From Echinococcus granulosus (lineage: Eukaryota > Platyhelminthes > Cestoda > Cyclophyllidea > Taeniidae): a stretch of DNA of 64,000 nucleotides. The notes below the pieces were generated by a model. The model was not told where the DNA came from. It did no database searches and worked only from the letters and a program-made list of their open reading frames with translations. Shown here piece by piece: positions 22,163-34,999 of the stretch (its first letter is position 1; every line of letters begins with the position of its first letter). The DNA lies in contig NW_020170383.1 in NCBI RefSeq assembly GCF_000524195.1, positions 2,841,231 through 2,905,230 on the forward strand, read 5' to 3'. A program made the translations under genes and the position numbers.

Positions 22163-25100
22163 ATGACTGGATACGTGTGCACATTTCTCATCTTGTTGGC
22201 GACTATAACAGGAACAGAACTTAATGAGAAGCACAGTGACGGGCTAACCTTTCAGGTCATTCGCAATCCAGGTTGTAACAACGATACGAGTTGCCCAAAA
22301 AATGAAACAAAGCTGATCCAGATTATCGCAAGGCACCCAAACACAACTTTTCACTTTCTTCTTCCCGGATCCCATCCCGACGCACCTCTTTCCATTGTCA
22401 TGCTGGAAACCAATACAAAACCAAGCAAACTTCAAGTGAACTGGACGCAATTTCTCACCAGAAATGGAAGTATTTCAAATTCCATCTCCCTTAATGGTAC
22501 ACATACGTCCTATGGGGTGATTCTCTACGAGGTAATCTTCACACATCCTTCCCCCTACAGTACAGGCACTTACTAAAGCTACAATGAAACAAGCTCAGTA
22601 CATCACACTTTTTAGATAACTCAGAGCAGTGATTTAAGTTTTGTCACAATCCAGCGTTGATTGCATAAATAAATCACTGCAGACACAAAAACGCAGAAAT
22701 ATTCTGCGCAACCTTAGAAATACCCGTTAAGCAGTTCCTTTAATTACCTCTATTACTTCAATTCCACTGTCATTTAAAACGTTATTCCTTAAACAAATTA
22801 ATTTTCTTGAATCTTTTAGCAATTTAGTCGCATTCTTAAGCTTCAATACTAAATCATGAACTACTATTGTTTGAAATAATGGAGCAACTGCCAGTTCATA
22901 ATGAAGTGAACTTTAAAATAAACTAATTATTACCATTTTTTGTGAACGAAAACCGCTTCTACCACTAAAATCAACTTCTCCTTATGTTTGTTTCCATATA
23001 TGGTCAAGGAAACTTAAGCTGCATTAAAAACGTATGAATTTTATAATCCACAGGGTATGGCACATCCAGGCAACTGGACAGCGAAGGTTGATGTCGCAAA
23101 CAGGTATTGCAATGACCCCCCCAACTCGTTTTAGCAAATATTCAAACTCTCGTACAGTGGGATATCATCAAATGTTTAACGCACTTTTTGTGACTTGCAT
23201 CAGATAACGACCATGCGATAATGAAAAGTAGAATTACTAAGACATTATTATTACATAGATGATCGTATTTGGTATCTACCAGGTCACAGAATTTACTTCT
23301 ATGAGATTTAAAAGCGCCTGATAGCGCTAAGAAAAATGAGGGCAATTTTTGTTCCCCTCAAATTCCATTTCTTAGTTCATTTAGTAAATTCCAAGCGAGT
23401 AGCAAGTTAATGATGGCTGATCTCTGACTCATCAGTCAGTGGAATAACGTAGTGAAAGAGTAAAACATCTTCGATCACGCCTATCTACAAATTGCCATCC
23501 AAGTTGGTTGTTTCTGAAAACGCATTCGCCCCCTTATCAGGACCGATTTTCCTTTATTTCATCCATCGGTGTGCAGTTTTGCACATACTCCGACCTAAAC
23601 GATGATGCGCGCTTGACCCCAACTGATGTCCAGTCCCAGTGCCATCACTTGCTTGGAAAGAATCTGCTCTGGACCCTAACAGACAATGCCGTAGGCAAAA
23701 ATCCTCCCAACTTTGTCTACACGGCCACAAATTCGACTGATTCCTTAGATGGCCTAGGGAAGATAGTCGTCAATGTAAGCGCGAGCTTTTCATCAGACAA
23801 TTTCACTATCTTCTCCCTTCACTATCTGCCAATCTCACATTCCATACTGAGGTATCAAGGTACCTATTTATTTGTCTACTGGTTTAAATTTTTGAATTCC
23901 ACCGCCTTTTTTCGTTCCTATTAACGACCACCAACCCAAAAAGTTGGTATGGGTGATATTCCAACTAACCCGTATGAGCGTAAAGCCAACTCCCAACAAA
24001 GAAGTTCGGGTGTGTGTGGTAAACAGGGCGCACAGAATCTGGGTCATGGCCGTTCTTTAACCGGCCAGCCATATCTGAGTCATTCGTAGTCTCGGGCGCC
24101 TCGACTCCCCTCCAGGGCCGCAAACGCGTCCAATCCACGCGATCTATCGCCTAGACCAATCTCACGGTAGCAATGCATATGTCTAGGTTTTGAATCACTT
24201 ATTGGTGGAAGTAAGTACCTGTTTTCAAGTTGCAAACTTAAAGAGAGGACTTGGTTTGGTGCGTTGCAATAATTTAAAATGTTACAACTCCGTTTCCCAA
24301 GAAAGCAAACTTTGAAAGCTATATGATATGGACCCTTTAAGCATATCCATTTGTAAAATGCAGATCTGCCTTTTGCAGATATCTCCTTAACATAGCCACA
24401 CTATAAAATCGTTTTCCCTAACCCTTCACTTACGGAGAACATTTGCTTCAAGCGTAAACCTCAAGAACTCACAGTAAAATTCGCCGCTAGGAATTTATTC
24501 CACTTCTTCCTTCAGAATCGTGAAGTTTTCTAGCTGAAATCTAATCGATGGGACTGCTCAAAAGGCGACACAAAAATGGCACGCTAGCGCATAAAGTAGC
24601 CAGAGGATTTAGCATTTTATCTCCCCTTTTTTCCACTCTATTTAAGATATCCTTTCCAAGGGAAAAGTCAGAGTTTGCACAGAGGGACGTCTTGTCACTA
24701 GAACCAGGTAGCGGGATGCTTTTTGACATCACGATTGACTCTGTCCATGTACCGAAGCAGGGGAGGGTAGCAATGATCCTGCTGCCTTTCTCTCAAGACC
24801 CTTTACAGATGGAAGAAGACTTCGTGGAGTCGCTGAGCCTATCTGAGAATAGAAGAGAAACTGTAAGTTAGTTGGACCTTAATTCTTTGATTCACACGTT
24901 CTCTATCAACGTGTCGGAGAACATCAGTCACTGTAGACAAATGTTGAATTGACCAACTCGGTTGCTGCTTAAAACCCTAAAAAAAACCCAGTTGTCCTCG
25001 AACCAGGAAAATTCAGCACTATTTAGCATTTATTTGCACCCGATACTACATAGCAGCAGCCTCAGATCAGAAAATCGGGCATGATAAGCAAAAACTTCTT

Positions 25101-27009
25101 GTAAGTTTGATGAAATGAATACTATAGTCGGCCGCATAAGTGATAATCGCATAGCATAATTAGTGTGAATAATGGTATACTATTAGGACAGAAGCCTGGG
25201 AGTTGAATGAAAATCAACAATAAAGATACTACTATTTGAAATTCAAAGAGAAATTTCCAGGAAGTCGTTATTCATTTGAGTACCTAATTACAATAGAATG
25301 TCAAAAGATATCCTTCGTTTGTCCTTCCCTCACAAATAGTTGTTCAACCTCCACCTTGGTCAGCGTCAACTCCTTCAAGAATACGGGAAGCCTGACATGC
25401 AAGTGATGGCACCCAGAGTGTCCGGCCACACGCCAGCCTTCATGCAGTGGACGACGACCTGCGAGGTTTCCATGGCTGGTGTGGCTAAGAGAAGCGCGAT
25501 TGCCGGCCCCCGGATGCAGATTCCCTCAAAAATGCAAAGCAAGTATAGGTACTCCCTGCCCCTTGCAGTCTATGGTGATGCCTTCAGCCAGAAGCACAAT
25601 CCGGACCAAGTCAACAGGAGTGTGGGTGTGAGATTGCAAGCTGTCTCATTTGGCAGTCCACACGATGGGTTCTATGTGGCGACAAATTTTGTTCGATGGT
25701 AATTCAAATAAGTGGATTTTTAATTTCCCCAAGTCAACGTTTGCTAGGAAGCTAAACCCTGATATGATTCATTCCAGGTTTGAAGACGATTTAACTCTTT
25801 TGGGATGCTTTTACCCTATCACCAAAAAAAGACGTTGGGTGTGGAAGTAATTTAGGCTCTTTTATAAAATTCAATCTATTCTGTCATCATTGATGGACAA
25901 CTGATCAGTCCAGGACAATCAACTGACTTGCAATTTGGCTTCGATTTTACTTGGGTTTTTTAAAAATCTTGCAACTAATTTAGTAAGATTTTGCCTTATT
26001 TCTTGAAAAGAAGATCATTTAAACCGGTATAAGCGGGTAAATCCGCACATGTGCATAGCTTTCAATGTTTTGCTTCGATTTTCGCCACCATAAATTTTAG
26101 AGTGGGGCAAAACTTTTGTGCAGCAGAAGTCGAGATTAGCATAATTTAAGTGACAAAGGTTCGTGATTTAGAATATTTACTTTAAGGGATCGCGTAATTT
26201 ATCAAGTGTTTCCAGCCCAACTGGAAGCAGCGACAAAAAATGAAATAGCCCTAGTCTTGGGACTATCAAATGCACTAGTTATTAAAAGTTGGGTTGTTAC
26301 ACATCCTTTCGAATAGTAATTTCAATAACTTTTCGAGTTTGTAACCACTCTACAATTATTTGTATTTATTCAGTACGGTGTCTCTTCCCATGTGGTGATT
26401 TGCCTCCGATAAAACCACTTTATTCTGAAACATTATCCTACATTCCATTGATATCCTGTTCTCACTCCCACTTTCAGCTTATTTCTAGGCAATTTCTGCA
26501 TCAGATATAAAAAAAACTAATCGGAATACATGGCAAACGAATAATAAAAGTATTTTTCTTCCTGTGCTGGTGACTAGACCTCCCAGTTTTAATCAAGTGA
26601 ATGGCTATGACATGAAGATAATCGGCTAATCCGAATGAGTGAATGAGCCAAATTCACGCAAATCTGAACTTTTTTATTTTTTCCTTCACAATTGAGGCGA
26701 GGTATTCTGAGTATGGGGGAGCCTAAGGAACCATCTGACGAAAAATTTGGGAGCCTCCTTGCTGTTGGAATCGCCTTGTCCCTGATGCTGCTAGCGATGA
26801 TCTCAGTCACAGCAGGAATTTTAATGCACCGACGTTACAAGGCGACTGGAAGGGAAGGAGAAAACGAACCGCTTCTGCCGCCGGACGGCAATAACATAAC
26901 TCGGTCCGTTATTCCTCTTCCCCACTTCAGTGGTCGTCTCTGCCTCTTCCGCCGAATTCCCTCACCTCAAATGTCCCGCCGTGATGAAGAGCCGGACATT
27001 AACATTTAA
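22163..27009 (+). CDS. GLMP: GLMP-like glycosylated lysosomal membrane protein (NCU-G1 family)
   Basis: GLMP is a heavily N-glycosylated type I membrane protein of lysosomes that protects and partners the transporter MFSD1. Exons: 22163-22531, 23054-23103, 23504-23859, 24672-24862, 25340-25698 and 26697-27009; 545 residues (human about 406), phases consistent. A signal peptide (TGYVCTFLILLATITG) starts the protein. The lumenal part has many N-glycosylation sequons (NDTS, NTTF, NWTQ, NGSI, NGTH). Family anchors: PLSIVMLETNT with LQVNWTQFL (family: LAVVMVATNT, LSVNWSLLL), NLLWTLTDN, LFNLHLGQRQLLQ with AFMQW, and VRWRGILS just before the membrane span (about residues 460-483: GSLLAVGIALSLMLLAMIS). 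The cytoplasmic tail holds ENEPLL, an acidic dileucine of the lysosomal sorting type. Exons 2-3 align weakly and their edges are the least certain. Confidence 0.85.
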
Positions 27010-27508
27010 AATTTCCCTTTAGCAGATCTGAGGCAATGAAAAATACTTCTGCCATGACCCCTAACTGTATTGGTACATTTAAGACCCATATGCTAAGTGC
27101 AGTTGCAACAGTGACTAGAACTTCCTTCTAGGCAAAGGGAAATATGAGGCTTAAATATATTGTATGCTCATTTTATAAGTTATTTTTTGGTGATAATTTT
27201 AATTGTTGGATTTAGGAAACACTAAAATGACTTTGAAAAGCTTGCCTAAAGGTATTTCTTAGAGCGTTAGGAGTAAAATGTATGTACGACTAGACGAATG
27301 GATCGTAATCCCTTTATTTTGAGACTACTCTGTCTCGATTTGTCATGTGATTGTTCTGTGCTTTCACCTGACCACAAAGCCGCCTATGGTGACTTGTTGA
27401 AGAAGAATTAGATAATTAAGCAACCAATCAAAGAGTATCGGGATGACGATAAAATGTACGGGCACTGTTATGGTAAGCTCATTTTGGAATCAGCTTTAAA
27501 CATGTATG

Positions 27509-27514
27509 AATAAA
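27509..27514 (+). terminator. Possible poly(A) signal AATAAA for the GLMP-like gene
   Basis: First sense-strand AATAAA after the GLMP-like stop, 500 bp downstream. The distance makes it only a candidate. Confidence 0.3.
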
Positions 27515-28960
27515 GTCATTCCTTTTGGCTCAGGTAAACAAATCCACTTCCGTAATGAGGAACTCACCAGAGCATTCTGCTGGAAGAAAATGGACTTGTG
27601 TAGGATCCTCCTCTGTGTTCGTAGATCTGACTGGTGTTGTGGCTACGAGTTGTTGGACCTACTAGCACCCTAAACGAGCCATACATCTGCACTGTCTGTG
27701 CCACAATGCTTTACCCTAGGCTTGCATCCACGATACCATCAGCCCCCGCTTGCGAGCGTTTCCTTTTCCGGGCCGATGCACTTTTGCCTCTCAGTGCTTT
27801 CCCCACATCTCAAGGTCACAGGTGTGATTTTCAGTTGATACGCGATAACATCTAAGGTAGCGTGGAAAAAAAACTTCAGATCCGGGTCGCAAAAATGGCA
27901 AAAAACGTGAACTTAAACTCCCACGGCTTTTAATGGGGAATTAATACACTTTTATGCTTTAACGTATTACGTCAATTGAATCCGCTTTCTTCTCGTAATC
28001 TAAACGGCATGGAGCTAAAATTCTGGATGGACATCCCTGGTTCCGCGTTCAAGAGCTCAATTTTACCCGAGTTTCTAGTTGGTTTACACAATACTCTAAA
28101 AAGCTAACCATAGACCAGAAAGGCTACCCAAGAAATGGTAAAACACGTGCCCAATCCAGCTGTCATGACAAGTTAATTAAGATATTTCATCCCAACTTCT
28201 AACAATTCGATACCAGAGATGTTATTGAATGAATAATGTTTGCATTTTCTGGCCCCACTTAAAGAAAACAGCAAATATTGTTGCCACACTAAAATTTGTA
28301 TTCCTCGTTTTACAATGACAAAAAATTGTGAGCAGTAAAATTTAGCTGATTCCGTTCCATCAAAAGTTCTCACCTTTCCTTGGCAAACACATCATGAAAT
28401 ACTGACTTCCACTTTCATTCCCCCCAATCATTAAAGTGCTACAGTGACTCATAAAATGCACATGAATCCAAAGAATCGAAAAGTTTTGGGATTATTATTT
28501 GAATGGGGAAGTTGTCTTTCATTTAATTCCATTTAAGCATGCCAATGTTCGTCTAAACGAGAAGAATACTTGGTGTTTATTCTACCAACTGTCAGTGACA
28601 AGATTGTGTAGTAACGTAGGCTGAGTAATCAGTTTGCGACCGTCAACTTGGAACCTTGAGTTGGAAGTAAGGAACTGGGTAACTCATTTCATAAACTAAA
28701 TTTCGAATTCTCTAATGCAAATACATACCAAATACAATTAATAGGTTTATCTCATCCTGCATTTTTTCCTTTATTTGGCATATGCTTACTTAAAACCCCT
28801 TTCAAATGTCTTTCGATTTGAAAAATAACATTAAGTTGATGAAAATCAGTTATACTGATGATGGTAAAAGATTAAAATTACCAACTTCAACAAAACTTCA
28901 TCAGTAACAACAGCAATGATGCGAGCTTAAAGTTGGTCCAGTTTATCTTCTCTTCAATAA

Positions 28961-28996
28961 GTGTGTGTTTGTGTTTATGTGTATGCGCGTATATGT
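28961..28996. repeat. Impure GT-rich microsatellite
   Basis: Runs of GTGTGTGTTTGTG followed by TATGTGTATGCGCG, about 36 bases, just 3' of the IQ-motif gene. Confidence 0.7.
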
Positions 28997-29051
28997 GGAA
29001 AATGGAAAGCATAGTTTTCGGTGGCTGCAGGAAGTGGAATATTGTTAGGTC

Positions 29052-29711
29052 TCACGACTCCTCGTCTTGGGGGTGGCGTTTCAGGTTCCCAATCTCCTTT
29101 CTCACTCGGTAGCCGCGATAGGTGGCCTGGATCTTTCGTGCCGCCTCGTCGTACTTCTGGTCCGCGTAGCGCGGAATCGGTGCTGTCTGAGCACGCATGT
29201 TCTTGCGCACTTGGTAACCTCTGAAAGCAGCCTGGATCTTCGTCGCTGCCTCGTCCTCCGAGAGGTAAGGGCTTAGGCAAGGACTGCTTGCTCCGCTTCC
29301 CCCCTCCTGTGCCAAATGCGTGCGCACCTGATAGACAGTCTTGATTCGAGTTGTCTCCTGGTCGCAACTCTTCTCATCTTTCGCTGCCTGCAGGTTAGAT
29401 TTATTAGAGAAGTCGATGAGTCCCCGTTGCGCGCACATCCTCTGGTCTAGTCCAAGGCTGGTGAAGTCGGGAGACAGCTTCTCTGAAACTTTGGCGTCGG
29501 GCTGTTTTGACACCTGGGCGAGCTCTTTGCGCGCCAGGTAACCGCGAAATGTAGCTTGAATTTTCGTTGGTGCTAGGTTTGGATCTGGTTGATTCGGAGA
29601 CATCAGCTTGGATACTTCCTTAATGTGCTCCTTCTCCTCTCGAATGTGTTTTCGTGCATTGTATCCGCGAAACACTGCCTGAATCTTGATTGCAGCTTCA
29701 TCAGGTGTCGG
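29052..29711 (-). CDS. IQ-motif (calmodulin-binding) protein, terminal exon
   Basis: The last coding exon of a multi-IQ protein: an acceptor (ttttctag) sits just before 29711 and the frame is open in phase 0 for 219 codons to TGA. Four good IQ motifs are visible: EAAIKIQAVFRGYNARKHI (residues about 5-23), APTKIQATFRGYLARKEL, AATKIQAAFRGYQVRKNM and AARKIQATYRGYRVRKEI. A fifth, shortened copy (TTRIKTVYQVRTHLA) lies in the middle. IQ motifs bind calmodulin or myosin-type light chains. Between them are Ser/Asp/Lys-rich linkers. The 5' exons must lie to the right, beyond 29711, but I could not find them in the next 10 kb. Without a head domain the subfamily cannot be named. Confidence 0.85.
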   Translation of the reverse strand, partial: PTPDEAAIKIQAVFRGYNARKHIREEKEHIKEVSKLMSPNQPDPNLAPTKIQATFRGYLARKELAQVSKQPDAKVSEKLSPDFTSLGLDQRMCAQRGLIDFSNKSNLQAAKDEKSCDQETTRIKTVYQVRTHLAQEGGSGASSPCLSPYLSEDEAATKIQAAFRGYQVRKNMRAQTAPIPRYADQKYDEAARKIQATYRGYRVRKEIGNLKRHPQDEES

Positions 29712-32700
29712 CTAGAAAGGTGAAACAACATCCTCTTCTCGTAAACAAAATAATTAGAGAAAATGCTCAAATTTTAAAATTAGTGATTTCAGCAACTTTG
29801 TGGCCTGCAATGAACTGACATTCTAGAATAATATAGTACTGACTGTAACACCATTTTCTAATCGAATCAAAAAGTTATTTGCATTCTGTAGCAAAAATGC
29901 GATGTGGCTTTTCAAAAACTATCCGCATCAATACTTAATCAACAAAGACTATTACAAGACTGAAATGTATTCGGTATCATTGAACAAGCCATGATGTTTT
30001 TTAAACGTCTGTGAATTTAATTACAGTCATTTTGCTTTCTGCTTAAATGTATTTTCTAAAGAATTAGTTAGAGAACTGATTTGCCTTATGGGTCCATTTA
30101 ACGGTCATTAATTCTTCAATTTTTATGATGAAATAAACTCTTTGGCATATGAAATAAAGGACAAAATAAAAATATTTTACACTTCTCGAAGAAATGCAAA
30201 TAGGCAAACAAATTCTTACATGAGGACCAGGCATGGTATATGCTAAAAGGTGTAAAAAAAAAATTAATTCAATCCTTGACTGATGCTCTACAAACGTAAT
30301 TTACGACAGTCCATATTCTGCGAATCACCTACTGCACACCGGATTAACCAGAGTTATTTAAAAGTGTAGCGACTATTTTTATTATCGACAATTAATGCGG
30401 ATTCGAGACCGCCGCTTTTTGTGAATTTAAAAATACTAAAACATTCATATTAGATAAGAATGCAAACTGCATTAGGAACGCTGGAATGTACACTAGAGGG
30501 ACATGGCAGAAACAGAATTCGTGTCATTGAAATATATAATATGAAATACTAGATTTTGCATACTACCTCAGGCCCATTAAAGCAAAAAAAGAGTTCTTTC
30601 CCCTCTACGCCGTATAGACTAGCTGGATGGGGTGGAGTGAGTGCTGTGAGTTACCTGTATCTATTTGCCAATAGGTGGAGTGAAGCTGAACCCGGTGAAG
30701 TGTGTACTTCCGAAATTAGGGCATGCTCACCGATACCTAATATATCCGCTTTGCAACACTTGACCTTAGAACCGTGATCCTACACACACACGCGCAAGTA
30801 CGCACACGCACGCACACGCACGAATACACGGGGTGGATAACCTCAAAGAGAACTACTTTATGCAGCTCACCCTCTTGGGGGATTGGGAATACAAAGCTCC
30901 ACGGTAGCTCTCGCCTCTGTGAGCTTTCAACGCCTCCCGTTTGAAGAACTCAAGAGGCGAGTTCTTCATAGTGTTGTTTGTAAATATTTACGCCTTGTAG
31001 AGCTTGCGGCTTTGATACCACTTTCTCACCAACGTAACATAGCTTTGCTTCCAGTGAATATATATCTCAAGTATCACAATATCCATGTAAAAATACAATT
31101 TCGAAAACCACTTTCTTCTGCCTACTTTATTATTCACGTTCTTAATTTAGTTAAAAAGTGTTTTGGAAATGGTTCGTCAACACACCAACGTATTTTAAGA
31201 ATTTTTTTCTGGTAATCTAGAAGTACACTTCTTCAAAACGAAGAGTGTGGCGCAAATTTATAAGCTATGTATTTTTCATTACCTAGGTATACATCTTTAA
31301 ATCCTGATCACATGTTTCTAACTCCAGTTTTGGAATTTCATTTTTCCAAGTGTTCATATGGGAGAATAAAAAAGGCATGAAAACCGCATTTTGTTCTCCC
31401 ATATTCACCGAATCTTTCAATTACAATCGTTTACTTGCATTCGATGTTTACAATTTCGAAGTAGTTGTTTGGAAAAGGCCACGCGGACCAATTTACTTCC
31501 CATATTTATAAGCCAGCACACCAGGAACTGCGGTCCCCATTAAAATTACATATTGTTTTCTCCAGCACGATAACATCGCATTTGTATACGATAATGAAGC
31601 GATATTCGCAGAACAGGCACAAACGCTACTTTCAGTGGGAAAATTTGATTTCCAACAAATAAATACACATCAACTCCAAACCAATAAAAGAATGAACTAT
31701 TCCCTTAGATTTTTGTCGAAAGTGGTTCAGTAGCTTAAATTACTTTTTAAGTGGATGAAGAGGATGAACTCTGAGCGTGCGGCACTCAAAGTGGACTTGT
31801 GAGACAAATAATCTGAGCTGTTTTGAGTGTTGCTTCCATAGTTTTTATTCATAAGTAACTCATATTAATATTAGGTACAATCGGGTACTGTTGCCTTGAC
31901 CATCACGAATGAGAGAAAAGGGGTTAATAAAACTCTGCAATTAAAAAACTCTGATAAATGTGTTTCAAGTTGCTCAGGAGAATCAAAAATTTATGCATCT
32001 AGATTATTTTAGTGGGGAATACGTTTTTTATCTACGTCATTTATGTTATTCGCCAGTCTCTCGTAAATTGATCACGAGGTTCGCCATCTAAACTAGTGGG
32101 GTTACCCTATGCCCATGACTCAGTTCGAAGAAAATCGTTTTATGTTAGCGAGCTTACATGCATCCCATATTATTTAAGTACATAAAATCGGACGTATATA
32201 GAAATTTCTTCTTTTCCTTTGTTGTCTTTGAGTCCTTACTCAAGCTCTATTTATTTTTAGACTTCCAATCACAATACACCTATGCATATTTGAGGACAGC
32301 GTAGTAGCTGCACATAGAGTAGACATGACAGACTAAAATATGCCATTTCAAAGCTGATCAGATTGCACATCCTGCAAGCATGGTTTACTCTGCATTAAGA
32401 GGTAGAAAATATGCTATTCAGTTTCAAAATTCCTTACATTTTCTGCCAACCGTACTTCGAGTTATCAATACATGATGGTCTATTGTCTTGTTGCTTTTTC
32501 GTTGTGTATTAATAACGTCGAATTTAGATACTCACTTTTGAGACTGCTTATATTGCTGTGGGATGAGATTTGGACCAGTAGAAATCCTAGTTATTGCGTT
32601 GGCTGTTCAGATAGCAACACCGCCACTGTAATCTCCGGCACAAATGACTGCCTACATACGCAGACCCACGAACAAGGCAAATGGTGCTAGGGCAAATAAG

Positions 32701-34999
32701 CGTAACCAGAATCAGCAGCAGCCGCAGCACACGAATGTCTTTGCATCGGGCGAAGCACATTAGGCAGCGCGGAGGCGACCAGCACACAGCAATTACCTCG
32801 CCAATGACAGGCCTCGGGTGTGTGAAGGCTGACCCACCTGTACACACGCACCCACGGGCGCTAATGTTTGGTCGAAGTTGTGAAGGTCACGCACCTTCCT
32901 TTTGTGCAGTGCCTTTCACCGATCTTCGTATCCTCTTGCCCTAGTCTAGACCACCTACCCTGTAGGTGAAGGTTGTTTACTCAAGTTCTTTACATGTTGG
33001 TATTGGTAACTATTGTTGACTACTATAGCATGCCATAGAGGCATCAGAACAATAGGCAACTTTACGTCGTGGTGAAAACCTTCGATTCAGCAGCATTAAA
33101 GGCCAGGAAAACGGCAAAACAATTTTTTTATCTGATGAAAATACCTCCTTCAGAGTGAGGTCATGGATTTTTATTAAATAAGGAATTGTACCTTTTCTGA
33201 ATGAGAAAATCTTACACAAATGTCATAAAATTAGAACCCCCCTTAATAAAGCAAAGTGTGTTGTTGGAAGTAATTATTTACATTAACTGGTGCATTCCGA
33301 CTCATCTAAGCACGGGCATAACACTTGTTCAGCATAAATAAATCGTCAGGGGGATTCACGGTTGCTTTAAATAGCTAAGTGAATTCTTTCCGAGAGACAT
33401 AGTGCTTGAATAATATAGTTCTTGTGTTAGACTGCAGACGAGGTATTTGAAAAATTTTTAAGGGCCTACAAAATTGTCTGCTAAAATTATCTTGAAAGTC
33501 GACCACTTTGGAAGACTGCTTTTGTCGAAATGGTTGAAGGAGTAAAATTTCGCCAAGATTTCGCGATATGAATCGGAACCTACAATTTTTCTCCATATAC
33601 TTATTTTCTTTATACAATTGTATTTAATGAAGCGATTCTTGTAGAGCCCCAAGACTTCTCTGAAGATGAAAGAAGGCATAATACTAGGGCAGAATATATG
33701 TTGGCAACATGCAGTAAGACTTGGAGCTGCTGGCATGGCTTGAAGGCCAGGTCGCCCGGTGGAGGTACAATGGTGGAGGCCTAAGTGGTCCATTGCATGT
33801 TCCATTAATTTTTAAGGATGTCGAGTTCATCTGATCCTGCTTTTCTGTCGAAGAGTAGATCCAAATCAAGCAAAAAATAGAAGGCGAACGTAGATTTTCC
33901 ACAGTTTGGACCCAGTGCTTGCAGATAGTTTAAAGGTATTTCGCCCATCACGTACGGGACTTTTCGGAATGAACAATTGTGTAGACCGACCACTTCAATG
34001 ATTAATTGACTGAGGTTTTAAAAATAATAATAGCATTATTGCAACAAGATTTACACCTAGACAAATGCATACAACCGTGAAATACAGGACCGATTTGTCT
34101 TTTATCCTCCTATACTTGATTTAACGATTAAGTTAATCTGTTTAGATTGCAAAAGAATACTTCCTTTCTGCAACCGTTTCAAACCAACTTCTCTAGCGCC
34201 GTATATTGTGAGCTGGTACATAACGGAAAACAATGGACGACGATCGAGCAAATTTTTGACTAGTGCGAACAATTTTTGGATAAGTTTCGGTCTACTTTGA
34301 AATCTGCATGAGTAAAGGGCAAAATAACTGCTTTACAGTGTCGGGTTCGGTAGGTGAGTCCATTTTAGTTCTCCTTCATTCTTTCAAAAGACATAGGGTT
34401 AACGTGGTTTTGCATAGCCTGAATTCTAATAAGGGCACTCAAAATGTGGGGAATGTCAAACAAATTTGCCGCAACACCTATATTATTCACATTTGCCATC
34501 ACCTTTCCATAAATTTAATGCACAAAAGGTTAACACTCTGATTGGCTCAATAATGCCCAGTTGTAAACTAGACAAAAACGAGGCCTCTCCAACCGTCTTG
34601 CAAGTTAAAGCTTTTCAGGTCCCGCCGATGTCCGTCGTGTTACCTTTAATCTTGTTCACCCCAAATTAACTACTTTGAAGGGTTTGAAATATACAAGAAA
34701 TCAATTTCCTTTTAATAGCCAGGCCAGTAAAGGTAGTAAATCTTAATTAAATGGCAAGACGTTTGGTAAAAACATAATTTAGTTCCAGGAACCCACTTTA
34801 ACGGCCGATATCCATAATAAAGCTGGTCTAACCGGAGGACATTTACGTTTTCCCATTTAATGGAAATAAATTGCGCTATCAGTTGATGGAACTTTGCAGC
34901 ACCTTTAAGGCTCCCATTATGAAAGTGTCTGATCAGTAATGAGAGATAACAATTCACATCGTTGAGACATTAGAGCATTCAGGGAAGTAGAAGATTAAG
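29712..34999. other. Gene-poor stretch right of the IQ-motif exon
   Basis: Expected to include introns and 5' exons of the IQ-motif gene, but no exon is convincing. The blocks 30600-30780 and 32620-32960 are GC-richer and repeat-like; the second encodes a Gln-rich 39-codon frame (32646-32765) of doubtful meaning. The open frames on the minus strand at 33375-33993 and 34712-34957 have no recognisable domain. A CA-type microsatellite lies at 30781-30829. Confidence 0.4.
30781..30829. repeat. CA/CGCA-type microsatellite
   Basis: Alternating purine-pyrimidine tract (TACACACACACGCGC, then CGCACACGCACGCACACGCA). It abuts a GC-richer block (30600-30780) and the two may form one composite repeat. 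Confidence 0.8.

Larger units (their letters stand above)
27010..29051. other. Intergenic between GLMP-like and IQ-motif genes
   Basis: The 3' ends of two convergent genes face each other here. The stretch 27590-27860 is GC-richer with a 73-codon open frame of no recognisable family and looks like a decayed repeat. An impure GT/ATGT microsatellite lies at 28961-28996. Nothing else is supportable. Confidence 0.4.

Noticed and set aside
29021..29541. Three plus-strand frames of 66-69 codons
   Set aside because: Antisense shadows of the IQ-motif exon.
33805..33993. Minus-strand frame containing GPNCGKST, which looks like a P-loop
   Set aside because: No Walker B, no ABC or other NTPase context, frame only 62 codons; chance resemblance.
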